Shown one piece after another: positions 11,720-25,345 of a stretch of 64,000 nt of DNA (position 1 is the first letter of the stretch; each line of letters starts with the position of its first letter). The notes beneath the pieces were generated by a model. That model ran no database searches. It saw nothing but the letters and a program-made list of their open reading frames with translations, and was not told the DNA's origin. The DNA is taken from positions 1-64,000 of the forward strand of contig JAURVB010010478.1 in the NCBI GenBank assembly GCA_033002965.1, given 5' to 3'. The stretch is from Piper betle. Taxonomy: Eukaryota > Streptophyta > Magnoliopsida > Piperales > Piperaceae. The position numbers were made by a program, and so were the translations under genes.

Positions 11720-14640
11720 TGTAACACCCCGATTTTGTTTCACCAAAAATTGAATAAAAAATATTACGATTGAGTCGACTCATGTATGAAGCTACTACTC
11801 TATAAGATTCAATCAATAGTATAGATCAAAATAATTCATTTGACTTCAAGAGAATGGAAGACACTGATAAATATATTTAAAAACTCATCAAATATAAATA
11901 AAAGTATGAAAGAAAGTAACTACGCTGAGTTCCAATATGTGTAGCGTTTATTTGTCCTCTCACTAAAGCCGACACAGGATCTTAAGACCTACATATATGA
12001 TAAAAAATATCAGTAACGAGTGTCATTGGTTAAAAAATAACTAATAGTTAAACTAGTACAAGGGACCTCACCCTCTTGTTAAATAAAATTATTTATATAC
12101 TTCTTTATAGAATCTTTCATAGGCCGCTCATTAAGAGTCGTCAGCCTTAGCTCTATACCATCCCATTATTACTCATCTCATACCTCAACAAACTTTAAAA
12201 CTATTATTTGCGTGGGAAAAATTAATTTCTTTTCTTAGTTCCTTCAGCCCTCAATATCCTTCGTATTATTCCTGGTCTTGAGTACAAAGGCTGAATATTT
12301 TTAGGTATGCACCTTCAATACCCTTTGAAACCATAAGTCTAGACATGTACTGTATTATAGTACTTTTTAATCTTCCACACTTCTCTGGGTTTAAAGAACT
12401 CAAAAGTAGAAATGTCAAGATCCTTCGGGAATGGAACGACCATCTTACTAATCTAGAACCGCATACGCCCGCTCACTTAGTGCGATTGTCGGTTTTCCCT
12501 TGTCTCACATCTCATTGAAAAATTCGAAAAAATTATATGTACATAGGTCTAGGTAGGAATTTATATAATATGCCAGAAGGTAACTTGCGATGGATCTTAT
12601 TTTCAAAATCAGACTTAAATGATTTCATCCTTGAGGGTTATTAATCACGGAAACAAAATACATTTAAATGACCTGTGTTAAGTGAGGTTTAATAAAATGA
12701 CCACTTAACATATCCTACTATTTGAAAATCAAATAAGCAATCGACTATAACAATAAAAATTGAGAAGAGTCCCAACGGACCTGTAGTCCAAGCTCCAAGC
12801 ATGACGTTTTATTTAGGACGAGCTCAGACTCTAAAACCTACATCGAAACCCACTACGAAGTAAAATACTATCATCTCTATATGATTTATTTTCGTGACAT
12901 GTGCTTATGTCATCAATACATCCAAATAAAAAAGACAATGCTAAATAACCTATAACTAAACATCTAGCATGCAAATCGAGATATAATAAAGAAAATAACT
13001 AATAAATAATAAATAAATAAATACACTCATGAATAAATAGATAAATAATAAATATATGACAATAACAATTCTCTAATAAAAAAGTAATAATATAATTATG
13101 TTATTCAAATACACGACTAAACATGAGTAAATATTACATATACTCCTGTTAGTAAATATATAAATAATTAAATAATTAAATACATAATCATTCAATAAAT
13201 AATAGTTAATTTTTAATTAATCATGAATAAAAATAATATCATAGTTATCCAATACAGAATATGTAATTAAATACAAATAAATAATAGCGTACACACAACA
13301 ATCAAATAGATAATAAATAATAAATAAATAAAAATTAGTAAGTAAGAATAAGATTAATATTAATAAGTAAATGTATAAATAATAATAATAAATAATCACA
13401 TAAGCATTCATCATATACAACCAACATATAAATAAAAAGAAATAAACAATAATAAATAAATAAATAAAAACACTTATAACATATTTTGGACGTGACCATG
13501 GGATTGCTGGGCAGGTGAATAGGTTGGGGTAGACGGATGTGAACATAGGCAAATGGGTCTGACGCGATGGGCGATGCTCATTGCCGGAAAATGCTGTCAG
13601 CAATGAGGCATGCCATTGGTCTGGATCAATAGCCCAGGTGTCAAAGAACATGGTGGTGGTGGCAGCGATGATCGGAGGAGTTTGGCCACCTGCTAGCTGA
13701 AAAACGGCTCAAAAGGGGGCGGAATTGCTGTCGAGTGCGGCTGTGTTGCCGGCGGTGATGGTGGCCACAATGTGGTCATAGGTGGCCTCAAAACAAAGAT
13801 CTCGGTGAGATGAACATATCTGGGTGGTTGGATCAGCCGGAGGTGGCTCATCGGTACCGGGAAAATAGCTTGAATGGCTGTGATAGCGGAAATAGGCTGT
13901 GAAAACATCGTCATCAGCGGCGCCGGTGGCGTGAGAGGTATAAATCGATAGCCTGTCATGAGGCGGTCATGGGGGTGCCAGTCGGGGAGGCCCGGAGACT
14001 CGCTAGCGGTGAGCTGAAGTGGTAGTGACGTTAGAGGTGGAAATCACTTAAAATTGTGGGAAATTTCTAAAAAATAACCGGGTGAAGCTATGTTGATGTG
14101 GACGGCTCTGACCTTGCCACATGGCATGATATGAACGTCCAACAACTCGTCGCCTAGTAAGGCCTACCTGTGAATATATGTAATAATATATGGACGGAAA
14201 GCTTGGATCAATGCCGACCAAAGTCAAAATTGACTCAAGTCCTAAAAGTAGCTCTATTGGCAGGAATCGAAGTAAGAATGCTAAATAGGTCTTGAAATTA
14301 TAAACTCAATCGGGTGAAAATTTACAATTCAATCAAGTTGGGCCTATAAGGGCAATCCAACAGTTTGAAATCCATAAGATATGCATGTAAATGAGATACC
14401 ATGAACATTTCAAGCAGATACTAAATATTATAATGGCCTAGATCTAGGCTTAAAACCCTGGCTAACCTATAAAAATCATCTATATACTTCACGTATAGAT
14501 TGATAACTTATACTCTCTTATAGCCTAACTGAAGCTAGCATTTGTATGTCAGGCATACTTATCCACTATAACATACTCATATGATCATCTGGACTTCATG
14601 CTCATGGTCAAACTAGTTTTGTTGGAGCTCGCTTGACCCG
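11720..14640. mobile_element. LTR-like insertion (copy A), non-coding
   Basis: Starts TGTAACACCCCGATTTT, a common start of plant Ty3-type LTRs, immediately after transposase sequence. It shares blocks in the same order with 48334-50836: the start; CAGTAACGAGTGT (about 12012 and 48963); and a block around GGAATTTATATAATATGCC (about 12555) matching 49709. No gag, pol or integrase is seen. It may be a large solo LTR or derivative. The right end is not resolved; transposase sequence resumes by about 14,800. A GC-rich stretch (13480-14040) has no convincing gene. Confidence 0.5.
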
Positions 14641-15880
14641 ACTCGAGACTAGCTCAAACCGGACAAAACTACAGGCAGGTAAAACCTTAAACCCAATACT
14701 GGATTTTACATGTCAGGTCAACCAAATAGTATTCAACCCGATTTTGGAACAAAGGCACGAGATGCTCTTAATATCACGACACCTATGCATTTTATATTGC
14801 GAGCAATGGCTAATGAAAAATATCCAACCACTGGTTATGTGCACCGATCTATCGATAAGATGAAGTAATAAAAAGCCCATCTCCAAAGTCTCATGCATGG
14901 GTGGATAGTATAATTAATGATAGATGGGCAAAGTCCAATGATGCACCTCTCTACAAAGCCGGCACGAATTCGATTATTTTGTGATCAGTAAATAAGTTAT
15001 GTATTTTTTCTCATAAAGCACACCGCTTGTTTTCTTGTAGCTTTCTTCCTCAATTCAAAATATCAGTACAAACATCAACTTGAAAAAAATGCGAACTTAC
15101 CTAGGGTTATACACGATGTTTTCCATAAATTGTTTTCAAAGTCAAAAGTAAAAGCTCAATTTGGAAATGAGGTACTTTGAGGTCAAAATTCACTTGTCAT
15201 CACATCTCTATCTTTATCCTTTTGTTGATGAACGTGTCCTGCCATATGATACAACTTATAAAGTTTTCAGACGGCGATGGAATTTTTGGGCAATCAACCA
15301 CAGTAGCCGCTAGAAAAACTATGATGCCAAGTTGAATCACTAACATCAACATAATTGATAATAAATCTTGTGTTTTACATGATGTTAAATATTGATCTTA
15401 ATAACTTTATTAGGCGATTGGTGGAAGATGTATGGAATTGATGCCCAACACTCAGAATACTTGCCTTTCGCATTCTATCACAAACTACGTCGGCTTCACC
15501 ATGGGAACGAAATTGGAATACTTTCTCCCTGATTCATTCATACCAAACCTAGGAATCAGCTATCTTATAAGAAGTTGAAAAACCTTATATTTTGTCACTT
15601 TAATATGAAGATTAAGACAAAAAAAGAAAATTAGTTTATGCGAAGAGGAGAACCCGAAGTGGACCCTCTTGATGAGTTTGAGTTGTTGGGCAATGATGTG
15701 TTGGATGTAGGGATAACACATATGTTGAATGGGTTGCTAATATTATCTTATAATAATATCCTAGAAGAAGATGACCTACCAGTTGAGGATTTTAGGGATG
15801 GTCGAATCTCGGATGATGACTTTACTTCTTCTAATGGGGATGACAATGATGATGATGGCGGCAGTGACGATGGATGAGAA

Positions 15881-18584
15881 ATTGGAGCTAGTAAACAAAA
15901 TGAAGAGAGCAATCGGCCTCTAAGCCCATTCACCGGAGAAGACCATTTTACTCGTGCAAATTCAAGACCGAGACCATGGCTCACCACCTAGTATGGAGTA
16001 TCTGTCATACTCGCGTCGCAAGAAACATAACACTGGCTTCTCATCAAGATGCGTCGAGAACATGACCTTGTAAGTGAATTCAGCTCAATGGACATCTTTA
16101 CGAGTATGAACATCTATATAGTTATGCATATGGACCACCACACGGGCGAATTTAGCATCTCATGTGGATCACATGCCTATGGATCATATGCTCCCCGTAG
16201 ACATAATTTGATCAAAATATTCTGCTTATTTATCCATGCCCCTTGCCACATACATCCTCCGCTGTGGCATACACTTACATGTCACTCCTTCGATTGGCTT
16301 TCTTACAATATGTTACAAAGAATACATAATTATATGAAGGGGACATGCAAATGTGATAAAACACTATGAATTAGGCACAATATTGTGCTCAAGATGAGGA
16401 TTATTATCGTCTTCGATACCATAGTGGTTATATGGATTCACAACGAGCATCTTCATTTTATTGAAGTCCTTTATCTTATTAGAAATATTTGAGGCAACTA
16501 TGTGATTGCATGACTATGTATTTGTGATTATCTTTAATACAAATTTATCATATTTGCATATTTATGCATTTAAAAGCTATAAAATAACCATCTTTGTATT
16601 ATAATATTATATTAATAAATATCATAAAATTTTCCAAAAATTATTGGTATATCTTTGATATATCTCCAATATCTTGGTCGACCGGATGTCCGAAATAAAA
16701 TCGAAATCCAATACGGCAAACCCTCGGTGGAAAACAGCACTAGCATGGAAGCTGAAACCAATACCAAGATCTGCATTAAGTCAGCAACGGATTAATTTGC
16801 ATGACATACACATCATACTCTTAAACATATCCACAAGTTATCATGAACTCTTACGTCTATGTTTTGTAAAACATCTTCCTTTCTTTCATCATCAATCCAT
16901 GCGGAGAAATACACAAAATAGTGGCAATTGATTCGACTTTCACGCGGGTTGAGAAGTAAATATAAGAAAAATCAACACACAATAAACAGTCAACCTTTAT
17001 CAACCACAACAAAGAAATCTCACCTCCAATCTAACTGGTAAATCACTGAACCTGGTAGCTTGATTCATCCTATAAAAAGGACACGAAAATTTTTTTCTGC
17101 CGAAAGAAAAACATGCATCTTAAAAGCTCTCAACACGAGAAAATGGCTAAAAGTGGACTAGAAGCCAAAAGTGATCTAAAAGGAAAAAGAGATATCTATA
17201 CAAACATTATATTAAACAAAATAAATAAACAAAACAGAGCACGTCGTTATTTCAACTTCATACTGTTTCTCTGAAACATAAAATTCATTTGTGATGATTG
17301 ACAATGTTATTTACCCACATCCAACATCATGATTTCTTGCCTCATCTCTACCCAATAAATATTCATCCAAAATCACCTGGTTTCACAGTAAAAGAAAACA
17401 CAACACACCCCCTTGAGCTAGAATAAATTCTTAAATCCTGCTCACTTCCTATTCTTTATTTGTTGCTCTCAAAAAACTACAGCTACTTAATTGGGTTTTG
17501 ACACAGTGAATTGAGTGTATAAGATGCTTCCCCGTAACAAAATCGTCAATTAACTTCGAACTCCTGAATGAAGGAACTCAGTCGCAGGAAATTCACACAG
17601 CAACTTAAGCATTTTACATATTCTTTCAGTGGTATATTTTTCATATTGGTCATTTTACATATGCATATAACTCCTAAAATCATAAAAATACAAATGTTAA
17701 TCTCATTTTTGCCAACTTCTTCGTGGCTCTAGCATCTGAGGATTTTGAGCAATTAGACATTCTTGATTCCACTCACATCATCATGAAGCCTATAAAAAAT
17801 GACGAAGTGGGAATTACCGTCTAGCTGCAAAGAACGCCGATCCAGGAATATGCAAAGCGTATACTTTCCAAGGATTTATTAGACGTCTTTGATTGGAGTT
17901 GCATATTCGTCACATCACCTAGAATATGTAATGTGAAAAATGTAAAAAAATAAACAAGTGAAACAAACTATACGGATCAACTCCTTTCAAGATCTACAGG
18001 CAAAATGCAAACAATTTATAACGCGTAAAAAAGAGAAGCAAGAAAGAGAGATTATAACACAGATAGATACACATCAAATGCCCAGTCCAACTCAGCATTA
18101 ACAGATTTTAAACATTACTTGCTTGCAGACCACATTTACAGTAACTGAGCAAACATTAGTACGATGACTGTGTCCAATATTAGAGTCCTAACAAAAAGCA
18201 AGCTAGAGTTGTAGCTCTTGAACCACAACAAAAGTAAGAGTAGCACAGCACTGATGAGACACCATACTTTTTAAACAAGTAACCCTAACGAGAACTTGAC
18301 CAATCATGTTAAGCAAAAAAACATTTGTATATCAATCAACCAGAAGAGGAAGGGACACAATGAGAAGAAATTTTGCAATGTGGTGAAGTATATGGTTCAA
18401 AGCAACCTAAAGATGATACCACTAGTAACATGCATGATTTCCATATTTAATTTCACTAGCGAATCAGAGAAGCATCCTATCTCATTATCAATTAATGATT
18501 AATCCAAAGTTTCAAATGGAAGAAACCTTCAATAAGAACCAAGATAAGAGTAAAGCAATCTACCAAACAAATTTGCTGCTTTAA
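15881..18584. other. AT-rich intergenic region
   Basis: No gene recognised. The left part may be the tail of the transposase relic; the right part is the 3' flank of the trihelix-like gene. Open frames at 16049-16369, 16674-16931 and 18296-18502 show no family features. Confidence 0.4.
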
Positions 18585-19388
18585 TCACATGAAGTGGCTT
18601 CCTGAACTGGGATCACTCTTGCCACCGTCACCGACCAAGCCCCCGCCGCCCATGCCATCGCCGCCGCCGTTTCCGAAGAATTGGCACCCCACCCTCACCA
18701 ACACGCTTAGAATCTGCAGTTGGTTATGGCAAGACTCGGCCAACGCCTCCATCACCTGCTTCTCATGCTCCATCTGCATGCCCAACGTCCTCAATCGCCA
18801 CTCCATCTCCTCCTCCTCCCTCCTCTCCTCCGCCTCCATCCGCCGCCAGCTCTCTCTCCCTATCTCCTCCTCCTTCTCCCCCTCCAACTTATCAAAGCCA
18901 GTAAAGGCGGCGCCTTTACGCTTCCTCAGTTTGCCTAGAAGTCCCTCCCTCTCCTCCTCCCCGTCGCCGAACTCCGCCTCGTCGTCGTCGTCGTCCGGGA
19001 CGATGAGGGCATCGAGGTCGTGGTCACCGAAGACGGCCTTGTACTTGAGGAAGTTGGGCCAGTGGAGGTCGCCATCGAACCAAGCGAAGAGGGTAGCTGG
19101 GGAGGAGGAGCTGGGCTGTAAGTCTTGAGGAAGTTGGATCTTGTGCTTGACGCCCAGGTACTGGTGGCGCATGTTGTGGACCTTGACGCAGACGTCGCGC
19201 CATGTCCACCGGAATGGGTAGGTGGCAGGGCTGCGGTGGTGGTGGGCGGCGTTGAGGTGGTCGGCGATGGGCTGCAACCTCTTCTCGCGGCTGGTCTTGG
19301 GCTTAGAGAGGTCGCCGGAGCGGAGGAGCTCGCCGTACTTGTCGATTAGGGTCTCCTCCTCCTCCTCCGTCCATTTCTTCCTCTTCAT
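18585..19388 (-). CDS. Trihelix / Myb-SANT-like transcription factor
   Basis: Single-exon gene of 267 aa. The N-terminus KRKKWTEEEEETLIDKYGEL (residues 2-21) is the first helix of a trihelix/Myb-SANT DNA-binding domain. It continues through KTSREKRLQPIADHLN and W-R-D-V-C-V-K-V-H-N-M-R-H-Q-Y-L-G-V-K (about 64-82). An acidic stretch DDDDDEAEFGDGEEE follows (about 134-148), then an Arg/Glu-rich coiled-coil segment (about 170-215) likely for dimerisation, and a glycine-rich tail. The family binds GT-type promoter elements in the nucleus; the target is unknown. Start at 19388 is the first Met and directly precedes the conserved domain. The frame is intact and GC-rich, unlike the AT-rich flanks. 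I cannot assign it to a named Arabidopsis or rice gene. Confidence 0.8.
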   Translation of the reverse strand: MKRKKWTEEEEETLIDKYGELLRSGDLSKPKTSREKRLQPIADHLNAAHHHRSPATYPFRWTWRDVCVKVHNMRHQYLGVKHKIQLPQDLQPSSSSPATLFAWFDGDLHWPNFLKYKAVFGDHDLDALIVPDDDDDEAEFGDGEEEREGLLGKLRKRKGAAFTGFDKLEGEKEEEIGRESWRRMEAEERREEEEMEWRLRTLGMQMEHEKQVMEALAESCHNQLQILSVLVRVGCQFFGNGGGDGMGGGGLVGDGGKSDPSSGSHFM

Positions 19389-20848
19389 CGCCGGCGGTTC
19401 TGCCGTCGTTGTCTCGGCGCCGGCGCCGGCGAGGCCGACAAGGACTGCTTCTGTTTCGGATGGGATCTTAGGTGGCGTTGTCGGAAATTAGTGTCGGGGA
19501 TTTTGATGATAAGACTTGGATATGGTGAGCCGTTGGGTTGGTCATGGCCACGTTAGGGAATGTTTTAGGCTCGAGTGTAAATCACCTACACCCTTCGTAT
19601 TTTAATATCATATCTTTAAAAGTAAAAATTAATTATATTTTTAATAAGATCTGGTATTAAAATTTTTTAACGATGTATCCGAGTTTAGTATATCATCATC
19701 TCTTTTCCGCTTTTAAAATCTTCCCCTCTGACACACAGGCCGGGGCGGTGTCGGGAGGAGTTGTTTTTATCAAATCATTTAATATTAAAATTTATATATT
19801 TATATTTAATTAATGAAAGAATAAGTTTAAAAAGTAATATTAAAATATTTTATTTTCAAACGATGATGTATCCGATTTTATCACTATCATAAATTTAATC
19901 ACGTTATCAATATTTAATTATTTACTAACTTTGTTAAAATTAAGAGTGAGTAATTGATAATTTTTTTAAAGTATGAGACATAAATAATTATTTTTAAAAA
20001 TTAAGACATAAAAATAATAATTTGTACTAAAAGATAAAAGATGGAGTGTAAGTGATTTTTACTCTTTAGCTTTTGGCCCATAACTTATGGCTCGTCTGCT
20101 TCACATCGGTTGAAATTAAATCCAAACCAAAAGCACAGTTAATATCAATTAGGTTTGGTGTTCCACTCCATCAATCAAAATTTATAAGCCCATAGGCCAT
20201 ACAATTAAAAAAAACTTTAAACTGGATTTAGCTTCGTAACTTTTATCAACTCCAAAATTTAAACTCAATAAATTGGCTTCCATGTTGAATTTTTGGGCAG
20301 AACGAATGATATTTTTGGTCTCATCTTCTTACATGTGTTGATCAAAATAAGAAGTAAATATAGAAAGATGGAAGGCGAAAAAGATTTACGTCGTCGATCG
20401 ATCGTAGCTTGATTGAGCTCCATTTTTTCTGAAATGTTTCACTTGAGATGAAGTCGAATAGCCAGTTTGACTAAAACTCAAATGAAGCAAAGACTAACAT
20501 GATTGGCGGGAGATCAACTTCCACCCCGTAAAATGTTTTTGGCGAAGAAAAAATGGCAATTCCGGACGGTTTCAACTTTCGAGTCAAGAACAACTGCTGC
20601 TGCAATTCATACAAACAGGAGTTTCAATTATGAGAGCAACTTTTTAATTTCTTCTACAGATATGTGACGAAGACGGCAGTATAAGCCAATGCATAGCGGG
20701 CGGGCATACATTCTTGAAAAGAATCGCCAAAAGAGAATATTGGTATTGTTCTTCTTTTCCAAAGGGAATATTGATATTGTTACCATAACACATACAACTA
20801 TGATACAACAGTGAATTTGATATGAAGGTAGTAGTAGTCGGTTTTATT
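19389..20848. other. Upstream region of the trihelix-like gene and AT-rich spacer
   Basis: The first 150 nt are GC-rich and are the likely 5' leader or promoter of the minus-strand gene. The rest is AT-rich with no gene recognised. The 3' end of the lipase fragment lies beyond. Confidence 0.4.
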
Positions 20849-22429
20849 TTAAGTTTCAATACAATCCGCCACCTTGGATGATTGTGGCAACTGTTGGCTC
20901 TCACCTAGCCACCGTTTAATATGATGAAATACCTTTTTATTGCACAAAAGTTCTCGATGACCATCCTTGATGCCAACTTTCTCAACTGCATTGAGGCCAT
21001 CTGCCTAGCACGAACATGTATATTCAGGGTATAAGTTTTGTTACAAGACATAAAGCCGCTGTTATGTGTAACATGTAATAAGCATTAAAGGATGCTTTCT
21101 TGCCAATAAATTATTCCAACAATCATTTCATTCTATATCATTAAGCAAGCTTCAAATATGTGATTTCCATGCCTATGAAATAGACGCAATATATTCCAAG
21201 AAGAAGAATACCTCAAAACAGATTTTTCTTTGACAGATTACTTTTGCAAACTAGTGTCAACATGAACGGTCATGCTTATAAAGCTAAGGTAGGATATAAG
21301 CAAATAGTATCTAAAGATGAGTTGTCTATGAGAACCCTCAAGAGAACACATGAATTCAGGAGATATCTTCAATGTACATGAAAGGTGGTGTTAATATTAA
21401 TTTCTCGAGTTATTACCTTTGCCAATTCTGCTGGAACTGTTCCATCTCTATCCACATAAGTATATTGTGGCTACAATTAGGGTTGCTAAACAAATGAGCG
21501 AGCTGAGCTTAACTTGTGTTCGAACTCAACTCGAAGTTTGTTCAAACTGGACTCGAAATTGAACGAGTTTTGAATATATATATTCGAAATTGACTTAAAT
21601 ATTTCTGATGTTGTTCGAGCTCGAATACACTTAAACTATTAAATTCTGAAAAACTTGAAACTAGCCCGTTTGAGAGTTTGAAACGAAATCGATCATAAGG
21701 TCAAAAGTAACTCGTTTAGGAGAAAAATATATAGTTATAGAAATTAAAATTAATAAAAATAGTCTATCAATATATTTATACAAACTATATCAATAATAAA
21801 AAAGTCTTTTCAAGTTTTAACCATGTTTCAATTTTTTTTACAAAATACCTAAAACACCATTCAATAGTATACGTCTTCAAAAAAATAAAAATGCTTAGAA
21901 CTGTATACTAAAAATTGAAAAAACTATCAAAAGTCTATATTTTATAGTCTTCATCCATATTTAGATAACTTTTATCCAGCCTTCATCCTAAAAAAAATTA
22001 ATAAATATCATCTATTGTGAGATATTAGATTAAATAAAAATAAATATATTTTATAAAAGGAATAAATGTATTTTAGTATCATCCCTAATGAATAATGTTC
22101 ATAAATGTATTCTAATAACTATTATGGTCATAACAATTAACAGAAGTATATATTAAAATTTTAAGCATACCTTGTGTTTGAATATGTGATGCAAAAACAA
22201 ACCAATAAAAGTAGATATTACACTTTTGGATCTAAAAAATTGAATATAAAATTAGAATATAGTTGTACTTCAACTTATTACATAATAGTATTATAACATC
22301 AAAATATAAAAATATTGAAAAAACATAATCATGCTAAGACAAATAAGAAGTGACAATATTCACTATTCAATAGCAAACATTTAGGAGTAACATGTATAAT
22401 GTAAATAATTACCTAAGTTCTCCTTCGCA

Positions 22430-24180
22430 TCATCCTCATCTTCGCTTTCTTCGTAATAACAATGGTGTAATCAATCTTGAGCACAAACTAAAGCTTTAAT
22501 TGTGTTCGGTTTCAAGTGGCTACGATAATCATTAATAACACTCTCATCCATATTAAAAGCATATTTTGAAGCTATTGAAGAAGGTGCAATTGCTAAAATA
22601 TCCTTTGTCATGACCTATAAGGTTTTATATTTCAATAAAGCAATTTTCTAATAATCTAAAACATCAAAATGTGCTCCATGATTAGCTTTAATTCTTTGTT
22701 CTTCAAGATATACATCTAAGTCTAATTTCTTCACATAGAACTGCTCACGAGAATCCATAAATCTTTCAAATTCTTTCTCATTGGTGAGCATTTTATCATC
22801 ACTTTCATTTTCACGAAAGTAATCATGATGCAAACTATTCCTCAATTTGTTCTCATAGAATTTATATACTTTTTTAAAACATCCTCATTTCAGCCTGAAA
22901 AATTGACTTAGAATGATAAATTTTGTTAAAAATAAATTTAACCCTTCTTAATTTATATCTTAGATCTAGTACACATGCAATGACTAGAACTAAATTATTT
23001 TCTGCCCAATACTTGTTATATTTATGTTTTATGTTATCAACCATTTTATAAATATATCCTTGCCTATGAACTTGAAGGTAATTTAACTTCTCTTTACTTT
23101 TTGAAATACTGCAAAGAATAGATTTGTTGTTGGATACTTATTCATAAAGAAAACATTACTTGCTTGATAAAATACTTCAAGTAAGTTTTCAATTTTATCA
23201 TACTTATTCCAATCTATATCAGATGGACACCATTTAAAATTTTTATTTATACCTTTTAGATGGTTAAAAACAAGTTTTACCTCTTTTGCAGATCTCAACA
23301 TTAAGTAGAATTACAACGAGTTTGCACATCCAAATTCAACCCTCTTTGCTTTATATACTAAAAAAATGTTAAAATCTTTCATTCTAGATGAAGATCCCTT
23401 GATATATTTAATTAACTCACGAACATTTTAATAACTCCTTTCACGTGCACCAATCTAGCTTGAATAATTAAATTAAAAATATGAGCTAAAAATCTAACAT
23501 AGAAAATATTGCATCTAATGGTAAACTTTGCACTTGAAGGAAAACTATTTTTAAGAAGTGTTGTCATGTTATCATTGGTAGATGCATTATCCAATGTTAA
23601 GGTGAAAAATTTATCTTTAAACCCCCAATCCATCATAACTAACTTACCAAATTAGCTATTCCATAACTAGTATGAGGAGGGAAATGACAAAAAATAAGAA
23701 TCTTGTTGTGTAGATTCCAATTTGCACCCACATAATGCACTTTGAAACTCAACTATGACTTGGTTTGCTAAGATGTCCAAGCATCACATGTAAAACAAAC
23801 ACTCTATACTTCTTTCAATATATTCTTCAAAAATTTTTTCTTTGTGATACAATTTGATGCAATCATTTCTTATACTGTGTCGAGAGATCTTTTGATGTCT
23901 TCAGTTAAGAGCCTTACACAACATGTTAAATAACTTGCTCTATATTGATCTGAAAGGTCTTTTATCCACTACGATTAAGATGCACAAAATTTTTCTCACC
24001 ATTTCCTTATCATACTTATAAGTAGTCACATTTGCAAATTTTAAATCCTTATCTTGATTAGACAATTTTGGAATAACTGCAAGTTCTATTTGACCTTTTA
24101 TTTTCTTATTGTTTGGGCATATTATCAAATGTAAATTTAATTGTGCAGTACAAGTACTCTTAGATTTCAAGTACTTCTTC
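22430..24180 (-). pseudogene. Degenerate Ac/RICESLEEPER-type hAT transposase
   Basis: Minus-strand fragments in the order of an Ac-family transposase. A BED-finger remnant (TAQLNLHLIIC) is near 24130. The DDE-region block WGFKDKFFTLTLDNASTND with FLAHIFNLIIQ runs from about 23630 to 23460. FKWCPSDIDWNKYDKIENLL, then KYPTTNLFF, lies at about 23240-23110. DLDVYLEEQ...FDVLDY is near 22680, and the dimerisation domain (DILAIAPSSIASKYAFNMDE, YRSHLKPNT) at about 22610-22500. Several stops and frame changes separate the parts, so it is not functional. Its type differs from the DUF659 relic at 9955-15880. Confidence 0.82.
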
Positions 24181-24599
24181 TGACAATGTTTATATTAATT
24201 ATACTTCTTTTTGTTAATAGTCACACTCAAAAATTCTTTTCATGCTTTCGATGTTCTTTTTTCTCTTTTCTCTATTTTCATATTGATTTTCTTTTTCTAG
24301 AGTTGATTAATTATTCTTTTGATCTACTTGGGGGCACTTGTGGCACATTTAGATATACCTAGCGCAACTCAATGTGGGAAGGATGACCCGTGAAGAGCTC
24401 ATCCAGGGGTGTGGGTCGACTACTCTTGATGGCTTCAATGACGAGGGAAGGCCAGAAGAGAGGGCACCAGCCGGAGGCAACGCTGTCACTAACGGTGGAG
24501 AGGAAGAATTTGACGGCGATGGAACCTTGGAGGAGGATGAGACAACGGTGGCTGGTGGTGAGGGCATGGTCTGGGTGGAGGAGGATAGTATTGGGTCGG

Positions 24600-25345
24600 G
24601 AATAGTGGTCGGAGAGGAAGGATCCGATCGGCCACAATGGTGGAGGCGGTGGCCAGAGGAAGAGGGTGGTCGGGAGAGGAAGAGGCGCACTTTAGGAAAC
24701 CTCACAAAAACTAGGGAATTGAGGGCGCAGTTTTGGTGGAGGAGGACGGCTATGGGTAAGGGATGGTGGTCGAAAAGGAAGAATCTGGTCAGCCATAGCG
24801 GTGGCGGCGGCCAAAAGAAGAGGCGACTAGGAGAGGAAGAGGTGAACTTCGGGAAACCTCGGGAAAAATCAGGGAAGTGAGGGCGCAGTTCAGGTGGAGG
24901 AGAACTGCAATGGGTTGGAGATAGTGGTCAGAGAGGAAGGATCTGGTTGGCCATAGCATTGGCGGTGGCGGCGGCCAGAAGAAGAGGGCAGTCAAGAGAG
25001 GAAGAGGCGCACTTCGGGAAGCCTCAAAAAAATTGGGGAAGTGAGGGCACGGTCTAAGCGGAGGAGGACGGCAATGGGTCAGGGATGATGGTTGGAGAGG
25101 AAGGATCTGGATAGCCACAATGGTGGCAGAGGCAGCCAGAGGAAGAGGGTGGCTGGGAGAGGAAGAGGCTCACTTTGGGAAAAATCAAGGAATTGATAGT
25201 GCAGTCTGTGCGGAGGAGGACGACGATGGGTTGGGGATGGTAGTCGGAGAGGAAGGATCTGGTCAGTCATAGCTGTGGAAGAGGAAGAGGGCGGTCGGGA
25301 CTTAGGAGAGGAAGAGGGGCACTTTGAGAGAAATGCATGCACGCA
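24600..25345. repeat. GC-rich tandem array, about 160-bp unit, five copies
   Basis: The landmark GAGAGGAAGGATCTGG recurs with its AGGAAG ending at 24620, 24781, 24939, 25103 and 25255, giving spacings of 161, 158, 164 and 152 bp. Each unit also contains a GAGGAAGAGGCGCACTT-like segment. Related sequence extends left to about 24360. Open frames on both strands across it repeat with the unit and are low complexity, so I do not call a gene. Confidence 0.85.

Larger units (their letters stand above)
9955..15880 (+). pseudogene. hAT transposase relic, BED/DUF659 type, interrupted
   Basis: Scattered plus-strand fragments together match the order of a plant DUF659 hAT transposase. A BED zinc finger with CxxC, SGGITRLK and a frame-shifted KCPACPLEV lies at about 9975-10200. 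A DUF659-like part (FIIHNRIPANVDADHHFRNM) starts at about 11010, with WTPCATHCIDLMFEALGK at about 11432-11485. A short segment (YVHRSIDKMK) is at about 14835. The C-terminal dimerisation domain (WWKMYGID, FIHTKPRNQL) is at about 15420-15610, and an acidic tail ends near 15877. Many stops and frame changes show it is dead. It is split by a Ds-like element (10214-10722) and by an LTR-like insertion beginning at 11720. Confidence 0.8.

Noticed and set aside
13217..13651. 144-aa Tyr/Ile-rich frame (-)
   Set aside because: Built from AT-rich repeats of TAAATAA type in the LTR-like insertion.
18589..19491. Plus-strand frames opposite the trihelix-like gene
   Set aside because: Antisense shadows; the minus strand carries the conserved domain.
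24349..25342. Several frames across the GC-rich array
   Set aside because: They repeat with the ~160-bp tandem unit and show no domain.
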